Shown piece by piece: positions 8,601 through 16,616 of a stretch of 41,021 bases of DNA (position 1 is its first letter; each line of letters begins with the position of its first letter). Source of the DNA: an uncultured Collinsella sp. (lineage in GTDB: Bacteria; Actinomycetota; Coriobacteriia; Coriobacteriales; Coriobacteriaceae). A program made the position numbers and the translations under genes. The stretch spans positions 1 through 41,021 of the forward strand of contig UROR01000004.1 in NCBI GenBank assembly GCA_900549535.1, in the 5' to 3' direction. A model generated the notes under the pieces. It searched no databases and was not told where the DNA came from. It saw only the letters and a list, made by a program, of their open reading frames with translations.

Positions 8601-8695
8601 CTTGCCCAAGCACGGCACCTCGGCGCTCATTCGTCGCTTGCGTACCAAAGTACGCGGCGCTCCTCTTTCGGGCCGATCTGCCGCACTTGGACAAC
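8601..8695 (+). repeat. Long imperfect hairpin in the pheS-pheT spacer
   Basis: The 184-bp spacer holds a nested inverted repeat. The innermost stem is GCGTAC (8640-8645) with GTACGC (8650-8655) and a CAAA loop. The middle stems pair 8613-8617 with 8679-8683 and 8620-8624 with 8672-8676. The outer stem pairs 8602-8610 with 8686-8694, 8 of 9 positions. There is no T-tract, so it is not a classic terminator. It probably affects mRNA stability or the pheS:pheT ratio. Confidence 0.6.
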
Positions 8696-8777
8696 CCTCG
8701 CTTTGTAAGGAATGTTCACAAAGTTGAAGTTTCCACCTGCATCTCTTCGCAGGCTTTCAGTATGAAAGGAGAGCTAG

Positions 8778-11231
8778 ATGCGTGTTTCTTACGACTGGCT
8801 CAAGACCATGATCGATATTCCGGAGGATCCCAAGACCCTTTCGGACGAATATATCCGTACCGGTACCGAGGTCGAGGCGATCGACACCGTGGGCGAGTCC
8901 TTCGACCACGTGGTGACCGCCAAGGTGCTCACCAAGACCCCGCACCCCGATAGCGACCACATGTATGTGTGCTCGGTCGACGTGGGCGACAAGAACCTCG
9001 ACGCCGATGGCAACCCCGCCCCGCTGCAGATCGTCTGCGGCGCGCAGAACTTCGAGGCTGGTGACCACATCGTCACGGCCATGATCGGCGCCGTGCTTCC
9101 CGGCGACGTCAAAATCAAGAAGAGCAAGCTCCGCGGCGTCGTGTCCATGGGCATGAACTGCTCCGCGCGCGAGCTCGGCTTGGGCGGCGACCACTCCGGC
9201 ATCATGATCCTGCCCGAGGATACGCCCTGCGGCATGCCGTTTGCCGAGTACGTGGGCTCGAGCGACACCGTGCTCGACTGCGAGATCACGCCCAACCGTC
9301 CCGATTGCCTGTCCATGATCGGCATGGCCCGCGAGACCGGCGCCATCTTCGACCGCGATTTCCACGTTGAGCTGCCCGCCATCAAGGCCGAGACCGGCCG
9401 CGCGACCGACGACGAGCTTTCGGTCGAGATTGCCGACGAGGGCCTGTGCGACCGCTACGTTGCCCGCATCGTGCGCAACGTCAAGGTCGGCCCGTCGCCC
9501 GACTGGATGGTCAAGCGCCTTAACGCCTTGGGCGTGCGCCCGCACAACAACATCGTCGACATCACCAACTATGTGATGATGCTCACCGGTCAGCCGCTGC
9601 ACGCCTTTGACCTGGACACCTTTGCCGAGCGCGATGGCCACCGTCGTGTGGTGGTTCGCGCCGCCCAGCAGGACGAGAAGTTCACGACGCTCGACGGCGA
9701 GGAGCGCGTGCTCGACGCCGGCATGGGCCTCATCACCGACGGCGAGCGCCCCGTGGCGTTGGCCGGCGTTATGGGTGGCATGGATTCCGAGATCGAGGAC
9801 GACACCGTCGACGTGATGGTCGAGAGCGCCTGCTTCAACGCCGGTCGCACCTCGCACACCAGCCGCGATCTGTCGCTGATCTCCGACGCCTCCATTCGCT
9901 TTGAGCGCCAGGTCGACGAGACCGGCTGCGTGGATGTCGCCAACGTTACCTGCGCGCTGATCGAGGAGATCGCCGGCGGCGAGGTTGCTCCCGGCTATGT
10001 GGACGTGTTCCCCGCGCCCAAGACCATCGACAGCATTAAGCTGCGCCTGGCCCGCGTGCGTGCCATCTGCGGTGCCGACATCGAGCCCGACTTTATCGAG
10101 CGTTCGCTCACCCGCCTGGGCTGCACCGTCGAGCGCGACGGCGAGGACTTCATGGTCACCCCGCCGAGCTTCCGTCCCGACCTGCCGCGTGAGATCGACC
10201 TGATCGAGGAGGTCCTGCGCCTATGGGGCATGGGCCGCGTTACGGCGACCATCCCGGCTGCCAAGAACCACATCGGCGGCCTGACCCGCGAGCAGAAGCT
10301 CACCCGTAAGGTCGGCGAGATCCTGCGCGCCTGCGGCCTCAACGAGACCACGACCTTTGGCTTTGCCGCCCCGGGCGACCTGGAGAAGATTGGTATGTCC
10401 ACCGAGGGCCGCGGCTGCCCCGTGGTTCTCATGAACCCGCTGGTGGCCGAGCAGACCGAGATGCGCCGCTCGCTGCTGCCGGGCCTGCTGCAGTCTGTGG
10501 CCTATAACGAGGCCCACGGCACGCCCAACGTGCACCTGTACGAGGTCGGCAGCCTGTTCCATGGCCGCGAGAACGCCAGCCTGCCCAAGGAGACCAAGTC
10601 CGTGGCGGGCGTGCTCTCGGGCCAGTGGAGCGAGCAGTCCTGGAACATGAAGTACCGTAAGCTGCGCTTCTTCTTTGGCAAGGGCATTGTCGAGGAGCTG
10701 CTTGCTCAGCTGCGCATCGAGAAGGTTCGCTTCCGTCCCGTCGAGGGCGAGGGCTATGCCTTCTTGCAGCCGGGTCGCGCCGCCGAGGTTCTGTCCGGCG
10801 GTACCGTGCTGGGCTGGGTTGGCGAGATTCACCCCGAGGCGCGCGAGGCTATGGGCATTGACGAGGTTGTCGTTGCCTTTGAGCTCGACCTGGACAAGCT
10901 GATCAAGGGCGCCCGCAACCAGGAGAACTACCGTGAGTTCTCGCAGTACCCGGCCGTTGAGCACGACCTTGCTATCGTGGTCGACAACTCCGTGACCTGC
11001 GAGGATCTTGAGCGCCGCATTACCAGCGCCGGCGGCAAGCTGCTCGAGGGCGTGCGCCTGTTCGACGTCTACCGCGATCCCATCCGCATCGGAGCGGGCA
11101 AGAAGTCCATGGCCTTTGCGCTTACGTATCGCTCCGACGACCACACGCTCACCAGCGAAGAGGTCGAGAAGGCGCACCAGAAGATCGTCACCAAGGTGTG
11201 CAAGGGCGTAAACGGCGAGGTCCGCGGCTAG
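8778..11231 (+). CDS. pheT: Phenylalanyl-tRNA synthetase beta subunit
   Basis: Beta subunit of PheRS, carrying tRNA-binding and editing domains. 817 residues is full length. In order: B1 region (MRVSYDWLKTMIDIPEDP), EMAP-II-like OB fold (CSVDVGDKNLD to GMNCSARELGLGGDHSG), B3/B4 editing module (ITPNRPDCLSMIGMARE; NIVDITNYVMMLTGQPLHAFD), B5 domain, the catalytic-like core, and the C-terminal ferredoxin-like anticodon-binding domain (YPAVEHDLAIVVDNSVTCEDLE). AAAGGAG precedes ATG 8778. It is cotranscribed with pheS under T-box control and ends at a terminator at 11339-11373. Confidence 0.97.
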   Translation: MRVSYDWLKTMIDIPEDPKTLSDEYIRTGTEVEAIDTVGESFDHVVTAKVLTKTPHPDSDHMYVCSVDVGDKNLDADGNPAPLQIVCGAQNFEAGDHIVTAMIGAVLPGDVKIKKSKLRGVVSMGMNCSARELGLGGDHSGIMILPEDTPCGMPFAEYVGSSDTVLDCEITPNRPDCLSMIGMARETGAIFDRDFHVELPAIKAETGRATDDELSVEIADEGLCDRYVARIVRNVKVGPSPDWMVKRLNALGVRPHNNIVDITNYVMMLTGQPLHAFDLDTFAERDGHRRVVVRAAQQDEKFTTLDGEERVLDAGMGLITDGERPVALAGVMGGMDSEIEDDTVDVMVESACFNAGRTSHTSRDLSLISDASIRFERQVDETGCVDVANVTCALIEEIAGGEVAPGYVDVFPAPKTIDSIKLRLARVRAICGADIEPDFIERSLTRLGCTVERDGEDFMVTPPSFRPDLPREIDLIEEVLRLWGMGRVTATIPAAKNHIGGLTREQKLTRKVGEILRACGLNETTTFGFAAPGDLEKIGMSTEGRGCPVVLMNPLVAEQTEMRRSLLPGLLQSVAYNEAHGTPNVHLYEVGSLFHGRENASLPKETKSVAGVLSGQWSEQSWNMKYRKLRFFFGKGIVEELLAQLRIEKVRFRPVEGEGYAFLQPGRAAEVLSGGTVLGWVGEIHPEAREAMGIDEVVVAFELDLDKLIKGARNQENYREFSQYPAVEHDLAIVVDNSVTCEDLERRITSAGGKLLEGVRLFDVYRDPIRIGAGKKSMAFALTYRSDDHTLTSEEVEKAHQKIVTKVCKGVNGEVRG

Positions 11232-11338
11232 GGCTTGCGCTGGGTATAGGTCAGCGGTGGCTGCCGCCGAGTCCTACGTGATTGCTATGCTCGGTATAAG
11301 GCACTGCTGAGCCTGCATATATGACACGCGCATTACAT

Positions 11339-11373
11339 AACGGCGTGCTGCTTTGTCGGCAGCGCGCCGTTTT
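11339..11373 (+). terminator. Terminator of the pheST operon
   Basis: Bases 11339-11351 pair with 11359-11371, 13 bp with one T-G wobble and a TTTGTCG loop, running into TTTT at 11370-11373. It lies 107 bp after the pheT stop. Confidence 0.8.
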
Positions 11374-11381
11374 GCTATGAT
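11353..11381 (+). promoter_or_regulatory. Promoter of the nickel ECF transporter operon
   Basis: TTGTCG (11353-11358) and TATGAT (11376-11381) are separated by 17 bp. The -35 box is the loop of the pheST terminator hairpin, so the two transcription units share DNA. Start of transcription would be near 11388, just before the operator. Confidence 0.6.
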
Positions 11382-11391
11382 AGCCCGCGGC

Positions 11392-11419
11392 GTGTTACGA
11401 ATCTGACAATACGTAACAC
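11392..11419 (+). promoter_or_regulatory. Probable NikR operator
   Basis: A perfect dyad GTGTTAC (11392-11398), 14 bp, GTAACAC (11413-11419). This equals the GTGTTAC-N13/14-GTAACAC consensus reported for NikR of Geobacter-type bacteria. It sits immediately after the predicted start site of a nickel/cobalt transporter operon, where a nickel-bound repressor would block transcription. The identity of the regulator is inference; no nikR gene is in the window. Confidence 0.75.
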
Positions 11420-11476
11420 TGACAAGGTGATTCAGGCGGCGTTGCAATTCCGTGCGCCGACAACCGGGAGGCGTAC

Positions 11477-12562
11477 ATGCACATTCCAGATAATTATCTG
11501 TCCCCGCAGACCGATGCCGTCATGGCAGTGGCGATGGTGCCCGTTTGGGTTCACTGCATCAAGAAGGTGCGCGCCACGCTCGATCGCGAGCACATGGCGT
11601 TCCTGGGCATCTGCGCCGCATTCTCCTTCTTGCTCATGATGTTCAACGTGCCGCTGCCCGGCGGTACCACTGGTCACGCCGTTGGTGGCGCGCTCATCGC
11701 GCTGCTGCTGGGCCCCGAGGCTGCTGCCATTGCCGTCTCGGTCGCGCTGGCGCTGCAGGCGCTGCTGTTTGGCGACGGCGGCATTCTGTCCTTTGGCGCC
11801 AACTGCTTTAACATGGCCTTCGTGCTGCCGTTTGCCGCTGCTATCGTGTTCCGTGCACTCAACAGCCGCTTGCACGACAAGAGCTGGGGCACCTCGGTTT
11901 CGGCCATCGTAAGCGGCTGGGTCGGCCTGTGCCTGGCGGCCCTGTGCGCAGCAATCGAGTTTGGTATTCAGCCGATGCTTTTCACGAATGCTTCGGGCGC
12001 TCCGCTGTACTGCCCCTTCCCGCTGTCCATTGCCATTCCGGCTATGATGATTCCGCATATGTTGGTTGCCGGCGTGGTCGAGGGCGTGGCGACGGCCGCC
12101 ATCTACGGTTTCATTAAGAAGACGGCGCCGAGCGTTATCGTCGGGCCCGAGGCCGTCGATGGCCAGCTTGCTGCCGAGGGCACTGCTGCTAAGAAGACCT
12201 CGCTGGTCCCCACGCTCATCCTGGTCGCCGTGCTTGTCGTGGCTACGCCGCTCGGCTTGCTTGCTACCGGTGATGCCTGGGGCGAGTGGGACGCTGAGGG
12301 CGCCGCGACTGCCGTTCAGGAGGCTGGTGACGACAGTCTGCAGGCTTCGGTCGGCCTCGATACTCCGACCTTTGCCGACGCTCTGCCTACGGGTGATTAC
12401 CTGCAGGCCTATTCCGAGGAACAGGGTCTTGGCTTTGTCGGTCAGGCTGCCATGTATATCCTGTCCGGCGTGATTGGCGTGGCGGTGCTCACCATCGCAT
12501 TCCGTCTGATCTCGCTGACGGTCAAGGAAAGCGGAGCCCATGGCGATGGTCGAGCTGCCTAG
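11477..12562 (+). CDS. Nickel/cobalt ECF transporter substrate-binding protein (NikMN/CbiM type)
   Basis: Membrane S-component that binds Ni2+ or Co2+ for an energy-coupling-factor uptake system. The N-terminus MHIPDNYLSP is the family's metal-binding signature (first residues and His2 are ligands). The CbiM/NikM membrane core follows (PLPGGTTGHAVGGALIALLLGP, FGDGGILSFGANCFNMAF). The protein is 361 residues, longer than bare CbiM, because a second unit with two helices and ATPLGLLATGDAWGEWD is fused on. That matches the NikN-like part of NikMN fusions. GGGAGG precedes ATG 11477. With the NikR-like operator upstream, nickel is the more likely substrate. It overlaps the next gene by 23 bp. Confidence 0.9.
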   Translation: MHIPDNYLSPQTDAVMAVAMVPVWVHCIKKVRATLDREHMAFLGICAAFSFLLMMFNVPLPGGTTGHAVGGALIALLLGPEAAAIAVSVALALQALLFGDGGILSFGANCFNMAFVLPFAAAIVFRALNSRLHDKSWGTSVSAIVSGWVGLCLAALCAAIEFGIQPMLFTNASGAPLYCPFPLSIAIPAMMIPHMLVAGVVEGVATAAIYGFIKKTAPSVIVGPEAVDGQLAAEGTAAKKTSLVPTLILVAVLVVATPLGLLATGDAWGEWDAEGAATAVQEAGDDSLQASVGLDTPTFADALPTGDYLQAYSEEQGLGFVGQAAMYILSGVIGVAVLTIAFRLISLTVKESGAHGDGRAA

Positions 12563-13376
12563 CTGGCTTGCGGTCGAGCAGCGTTACGAGCCCACGGGCG
12601 CTCGTCATCGCGTGATGCAAAAGAACGTCCTGCACCTGGCGAGCCTGCTTGAGCGGGTTCGCCTGGGTGGAGGCGCGCACGAGGGCGGGTCGATGGTCGA
12701 CCGCGCCCTTTCTTGCGTTTCGGCTCCGGTGCGCCTGGTGGGGATGTTCGTTTGCGTCCTGTGCGTGTGTCTGACGCAGAGCCCGCTGTACCTGATGCTG
12801 ATGGCGGCTATCGCGCTGGTGCTGGTCGCGGTGCGCCCCGCGCGCGGGTTGCGCGCGACTTTTGTACCGGCGCTTGGCGCCACGGGGCTTGCGGTGGTTC
12901 TGGCGCTGCCTGCCCTGTTGCTGAGCGCGTCTGCCATGGGCGCCATGCTCAAGATCGCGCTCAAGACGTTTATTAATGTGTCGCTGGTGCTGGGTGTTTC
13001 GTGGACGCTCACCTGGAGCCGCATGTCGGCGGCGCTCAAAATGCTGCACCTGCCCGACGAGGTTATCTTTACGTTTGATATGGCGCTCAAGCATATTGAG
13101 GTGCTGGGACGCACGGCGCACGATCTGTGCGAATCGGTCATGCTGCGCAGCGTCGGTTCCGCGCCTGCGGGTTTTTCGCGCACCGATTCGCTGGCGGGTA
13201 TCATGGGCATGACGTTTATCAAGGCGATGGAATGCAGCCGCGCGATGGACGAGGCCATGCTGTGTCGCGGCTTCGCCGGCGTGTATCCGGCGCCTGCACG
13301 GAGCGGCTTTGGCTGGCGCGATGCGGTTTACGCGGCCGTTGTGGCGCTGCTGACAGTGTTGTGCGCCGTGCTGTAG
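12540..13376 (+). CDS. ECF transporter transmembrane component (EcfT/CbiQ/NikQ)
   Basis: Transmembrane coupling protein that links the metal-binding NikMN unit to the ATPase. It has 278 residues, with four to five hydrophobic helices (for example LVGMFVCVLCVCLTQSPLYL). The cytoplasmic coupling helices carry the Ala-Arg-Gly type motif; here it reads AMDEAMLCRGF near the C-terminus. The start at 12540 overlaps the previous gene by 23 bp; a second ATG at 12546 is an equally possible start. Translation is probably coupled to NikMN. Confidence 0.88.
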   Translation: MAMVELPSWLAVEQRYEPTGARHRVMQKNVLHLASLLERVRLGGGAHEGGSMVDRALSCVSAPVRLVGMFVCVLCVCLTQSPLYLMLMAAIALVLVAVRPARGLRATFVPALGATGLAVVLALPALLLSASAMGAMLKIALKTFINVSLVLGVSWTLTWSRMSAALKMLHLPDEVIFTFDMALKHIEVLGRTAHDLCESVMLRSVGSAPAGFSRTDSLAGIMGMTFIKAMECSRAMDEAMLCRGFAGVYPAPARSGFGWRDAVYAAVVALLTVLCAVL

Positions 13377-13404
13377 GCGCTGCTGGTTCCGACTGGGGAT
13401 GTAA

Positions 13405-14193
13405 ATGGGGAAGGGCGACGTTTTGACGATCGATATGAATAGTGCGGCGGGCACGAACGGTGTGGGCGGCGCCGAGGTCGTTCCGCTCATCGAGCTGCGC
13501 GACGTGGTGTTCTCCTATGCGGGGCATACGGTTGTCGATGGCGTGTCGCTGCAGGTCGATCGTGGTGAACTCGTTGCCCTGCTCGGTCCCAACGGCTGCG
13601 GCAAGACGACGATTATGCGTCTTATTAACGGCCTTGAACTCGCGGACGCAGGGGCATACCTGTTTGACGGGCACGTGGTCGATGCGGCGTATCTGAAGGA
13701 TTCTGCTGCTGCTCAGAAGTTCCACCAGCGTGTGGGCTTCGTATTCCAAAACGCCGATGCCCAGCTGTTCTGCGCCACGGTGGGCGAGGAAGTTGCTTTT
13801 GGTCCCGCGCAGATGGGGCTGCCGGCAGACGAGCTCGAGCGCCGCGTGAGCGATGCCATGGGGTTGTTCCAGGTTGCCGACCTTGCCGACGCCTCTCCCT
13901 ATCAGCTCTCGGGCGGGCAAAAGAAGCGCGTTGCGCTGGCTGCGGTGGTGTCGATGAACCCGGATATCTTGGTTCTTGACGAGCCTACCAATGGGCTCGA
14001 CGAGGATTCATGCGACATCGTGGTCAACTTCTTGCTGGCCTACGTCGCGGCGGGTAAGACGGTCTTGATGAGCACACATCACCAGGATTTGGTGCGACGC
14101 CTGGGTGCCCGTGCAATCTATATCGATCGATATCACCATGTGGTCGAGGCGCCTTCGCCGTCGTATGGAACCGAAAGCGGTGCTACGGACTAG
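13405..14193 (+). CDS. ECF transporter ATPase (EcfA/CbiO/NikO)
   Basis: ABC ATPase that powers the metal uptake complex. Walker A GPNGCGKTT, Q-loop FQNADAQLF, signature LSGGQKKRVALAAVVSMNP, Walker B ILVLDEPTNGLD and the switch His in STHHQD are all intact. 262 residues. ATG 13405 has a GGGGAT site; a second in-frame ATG at 13435 would drop a 10-residue N-terminal extension. Third gene of the operon, 28 bp after EcfT. Because only one ATPase is encoded it must act as a homodimer, as expected for dedicated group I ECF metal transporters. Confidence 0.93.
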   Translation: MGKGDVLTIDMNSAAGTNGVGGAEVVPLIELRDVVFSYAGHTVVDGVSLQVDRGELVALLGPNGCGKTTIMRLINGLELADAGAYLFDGHVVDAAYLKDSAAAQKFHQRVGFVFQNADAQLFCATVGEEVAFGPAQMGLPADELERRVSDAMGLFQVADLADASPYQLSGGQKKRVALAAVVSMNPDILVLDEPTNGLDEDSCDIVVNFLLAYVAAGKTVLMSTHHQDLVRRLGARAIYIDRYHHVVEAPSPSYGTESGATD

Positions 14194-14273
14194 TTGCTGC
14201 GTAGAGCGTGCGTAGCCGCCCGCGCGGCTTTGCCGTGATGGTATAGTTATCCAGGTTTTTTATGGGGGTGGCT

Positions 14274-15122
14274 ATGCCAAGCTGGAACATTCATATCGCT
14301 CAGACGGAGCGTTTGCTGGAGCGCACCGGTGCGCTTGCCAATAGCGTGCGCGACCGCAATGCCTTTTTGTTTGGCTGCGTGGTTCCGGATATCTTCGTGG
14401 GCTATATGGTCCCTGGCATCGCCGATCCCATCCCGTACCGCATTACGCACTTTGCAAAGCCCGAGCCTATCCCTAAGCCGCGCGAGCACGAGTTCTGGGA
14501 TACCTATGTGGCGCCGCTGCTCAAAGGGGCGCCTGTTGGTACGCCGGCTGCCGCGACCTCGATTGTCGAGGAGCGCGAGCGACTCAATCGGGTACATTAT
14601 CCCCAACGCTACAAGGATGCCGAGCCGGTTGCCGGTCCCGGTGCTAGCGAGCTTTCGCTCGCGCCCGATGACGTGGCGCAGTCGTTGCTCGATTTGACAC
14701 TGGGTGTCTGGTCGCATCTGGTGGCCGATACCGTATGGAATACGCGCGTGAATCAGTACCTGGAGGCGCACGGCGGCAAGCCGTGCGAGGAGTTCCGCAT
14801 TAAAAAGCAAGGCGACTTTGACTGGTTTGGCAAGACGCTCGGCATTGTTTCCATCCCGCGTGCGACCGATCGCCTGTATACCGCTGCGGCACGTTTTGGG
14901 CAGTATCCCATCCATAAAGAATATGTGCTCAAGACCATCGGCGTTATGCACGAGATCGTGCGCGAAAACCCCGGTGAGCCCGATCATCCGCCGTATCGCC
15001 TGCTAACCGAGGAGTTTTTCGATGCGACGTTTACCGAGGTCATCGAGCTGACCGAGGCGGGTTTTGCGGCTCGCGTTGCTGCTTCTGACGTTCCCGCGGT
15101 CCCTCTGATTGCTAGCTGCTAG
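14274..15122 (+). CDS. Zinc-dependent phospholipase C-like family protein
   Basis: Member of the zinc-dependent phospholipase C/S1-P1 nuclease-like fold used by many Gram-positive hypothetical proteins. The start MPSWNIHIAQTERLLE and the HITH-like metal sites (RITHFAKPEP; LGVWSHLVADTVWNTRVNQ) fit that family, where His and Asp residues bind metal. No signal peptide is visible, so it is probably cytoplasmic and its substrate is unknown. I prefer ATG 14274 because GGGGGTGG lies directly upstream; an ATG at 14262 would overlap that site. A TATAGT box at 14242 may be its -10. Its stop codon interlocks with that of the next gene on the other strand. Confidence 0.75.
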   Translation: MPSWNIHIAQTERLLERTGALANSVRDRNAFLFGCVVPDIFVGYMVPGIADPIPYRITHFAKPEPIPKPREHEFWDTYVAPLLKGAPVGTPAAATSIVEERERLNRVHYPQRYKDAEPVAGPGASELSLAPDDVAQSLLDLTLGVWSHLVADTVWNTRVNQYLEAHGGKPCEEFRIKKQGDFDWFGKTLGIVSIPRATDRLYTAAARFGQYPIHKEYVLKTIGVMHEIVRENPGEPDHPPYRLLTEEFFDATFTEVIELTEAGFAARVAASDVPAVPLIASC

Positions 15123-16192
15123 CCGGCCGGCTTAACGGTGAACAGTTCATCCCAATTGACCAACAGCTCCCGTCGCAGGGCATCTTCGGTGGTGCGTTCC
15201 TGATCGGTCTTTGGGATGTAGGGGAGCCCCGTCTTTTTATAAATGAGCTCGGCGATGTTGTTAAAGCTCTTCGTGTCCTTGATTTGCTCATAGGTTATCT
15301 GGATAACGTCATAGCCCATGCTGGTGAGCGCGGTGGTGCGCTCGGCATCGGAGAGGCTTGCGGCTTCGCCATCGTGGGCGGAACGGCCTTGGCATTCCAA
15401 GATGACGCCCATACTGTCGGTGTTGCTCTCGATGAGGATATCGGCGTAGCAGCAGGTTTTGTCATACAGTGAGCGCGCGGCGTCGCTGAGTGGGATGCGC
15501 ACGTTGTTGGTGATGCCGATACCCAGGCCGCCCTCGTCGCGGGGGAGCGAGACAAGCATGGAGGTCTGTACTTCGAAGGGCGAGGCGGCCTGCCCCGTCA
15601 TGTGCTCGGCCTCCCAGCGCAGTTGTTTAACGCCGCGCAGGCCTGCGGTCTGCTTGGCGAACGCGGTGATATCTGCTGCGGTAAGAAGCGGCGTGCGCTT
15701 CCACAAGTTGGTGTCATTGCCCTTGGTGTCGTTAACTCGCTCCCAGCCGCAGCTGGGCGGAATGAGCTTAAGCGAAATAGCTTCATCGAGTTGTTGTTGC
15801 GTTCGCTCGCAGGGCTTAAATACTGCAAAGGAGCCGCACATCTCGTAGCAAGCCATGAGTAACTGGCTGCGTGAGACCTGCGTGGCAAGGCTGAGCAGTG
15901 TGAACTCCGGGGACGTGACATCAAATCCATGCTCAGTCTGCCTAAACGACCCGGGAGGTGGCTCTTGGGTCAGGAGGTGTGACTTGAACAAACTCCGTGA
16001 TCCGACTTGCTCGCGACTGAACACAAATCGATGAAGCGGCATATGAAGAAGGTCTTCAACAAGCGCATGGTTCCCAAGGGCGCAACACCTGCGATCCATG
16101 TTGTCTAGACTGACAGCGGGGTAAAGTCCTAATACCTGCGGCGGAATACGGTGATAGTAAAAAGCGGATTGACCGCATAGCGTCAGGTCCAT
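15119..16192 (-). CDS. PD-(D/E)XK nuclease-like (DUF559-type) protein
   Basis: A 357-residue protein I cannot name precisely. The start is ATG 16192 with AGGAGG 7 nt upstream; a longer frame to 16312 runs back into the inverted repeat. The N-terminal half (AFYYHRIPPQVLGLYP) resembles the DNA-binding-like N-terminal region of AbiEi-related proteins. The C-terminal half carries SPFEVQTSMLVSLPRDEGGLG (Glu207), then Asp251 in YADILIES, Glu266 and Gln268 in VILECQGRSAH, and Arg285. That spacing fits a PD-(D/E)XK nuclease core as in DUF559 and Vsr-like enzymes. Such proteins are repeatedly seen in Coriobacteriia, with no known role. Codon use is slightly less GC-rich than in the neighbours, which hints at transfer. 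Genome defence or a type IV toxin-antitoxin role is possible but unproven. Confidence 0.65.
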   Translation of the reverse strand: MDLTLCGQSAFYYHRIPPQVLGLYPAVSLDNMDRRCCALGNHALVEDLLHMPLHRFVFSREQVGSRSLFKSHLLTQEPPPGSFRQTEHGFDVTSPEFTLLSLATQVSRSQLLMACYEMCGSFAVFKPCERTQQQLDEAISLKLIPPSCGWERVNDTKGNDTNLWKRTPLLTAADITAFAKQTAGLRGVKQLRWEAEHMTGQAASPFEVQTSMLVSLPRDEGGLGIGITNNVRIPLSDAARSLYDKTCCYADILIESNTDSMGVILECQGRSAHDGEAASLSDAERTTALTSMGYDVIQITYEQIKDTKSFNNIAELIYKKTGLPYIPKTDQERTTEDALRRELLVNWDELFTVKPAG

Positions 16193-16244
16193 GACGTCCT
16201 CCTGGTCGAAATGTGCTTTTGGACCGTGCGATGCCAGCGTCAAT

Positions 16245-16372
16245 TCGGAAGTATGCGGCAAAATCTGAACCCTGTGAGCAGACCTGGCTTTTGAGGCTAG
16301 TTTATCAGGCATTTTGTTGCGAAAAAACAGGGTGTGCTCGGAGGTTTCAGAATTTGCCGCATACTTCCGAAA
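16245..16372. repeat. 128-bp inverted-repeat element with 26-bp arms
   Basis: Arms 16245-16270 and 16347-16372 are complementary at 25 of 26 positions. The core of the arm is CGGAAGTATGCGGCAAA. The sequence just inside the arms is also partly complementary (CCCTGTGAGC against GGGTGTGCTC). The loop is about 40 bp. It sits 53 bp upstream of the nuclease-like gene. It has no open reading frame of its own and no T-tract, so a palindromic mobile or regulatory element is likelier than a terminator. Confidence 0.7.
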
Positions 16373-16553
16373 ACGCGGTCGATTTGGACCATGCTAAAAC
16401 GATTTAGCAGCATCGGTTGGGGTGTGGGTTTGCCACCGGGCGGACGCTACTGATGCTGGGAACGCTCGTTTTGGGCCTCGAAGGGTGGATTTCGCGCTTT
16501 TGGTAAAGAAATAGGTGCGTGTCATGCCGTGCGGTAGGCATCGGCGCACAGAA

Positions 16554-16588
16554 AAAGGGCCCGGAAGGCTTTGCCTTCCGGGCCCTTT
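16554..16588 (-). terminator. Terminator of pyruvate kinase
   Basis: A perfect 16-bp stem (16554-16569 with 16573-16588) with a 3-nt loop. On the minus strand it ends in a run of five T. It lies 28 bp after the pyk stop codon. The stretch between it and the inverted repeat (16373-16553) holds no gene that I can see. Confidence 0.85.
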
Positions 16589-16616
16589 GCAATGCAAGCG
16601 TGCTTGCAAGTGCGAT

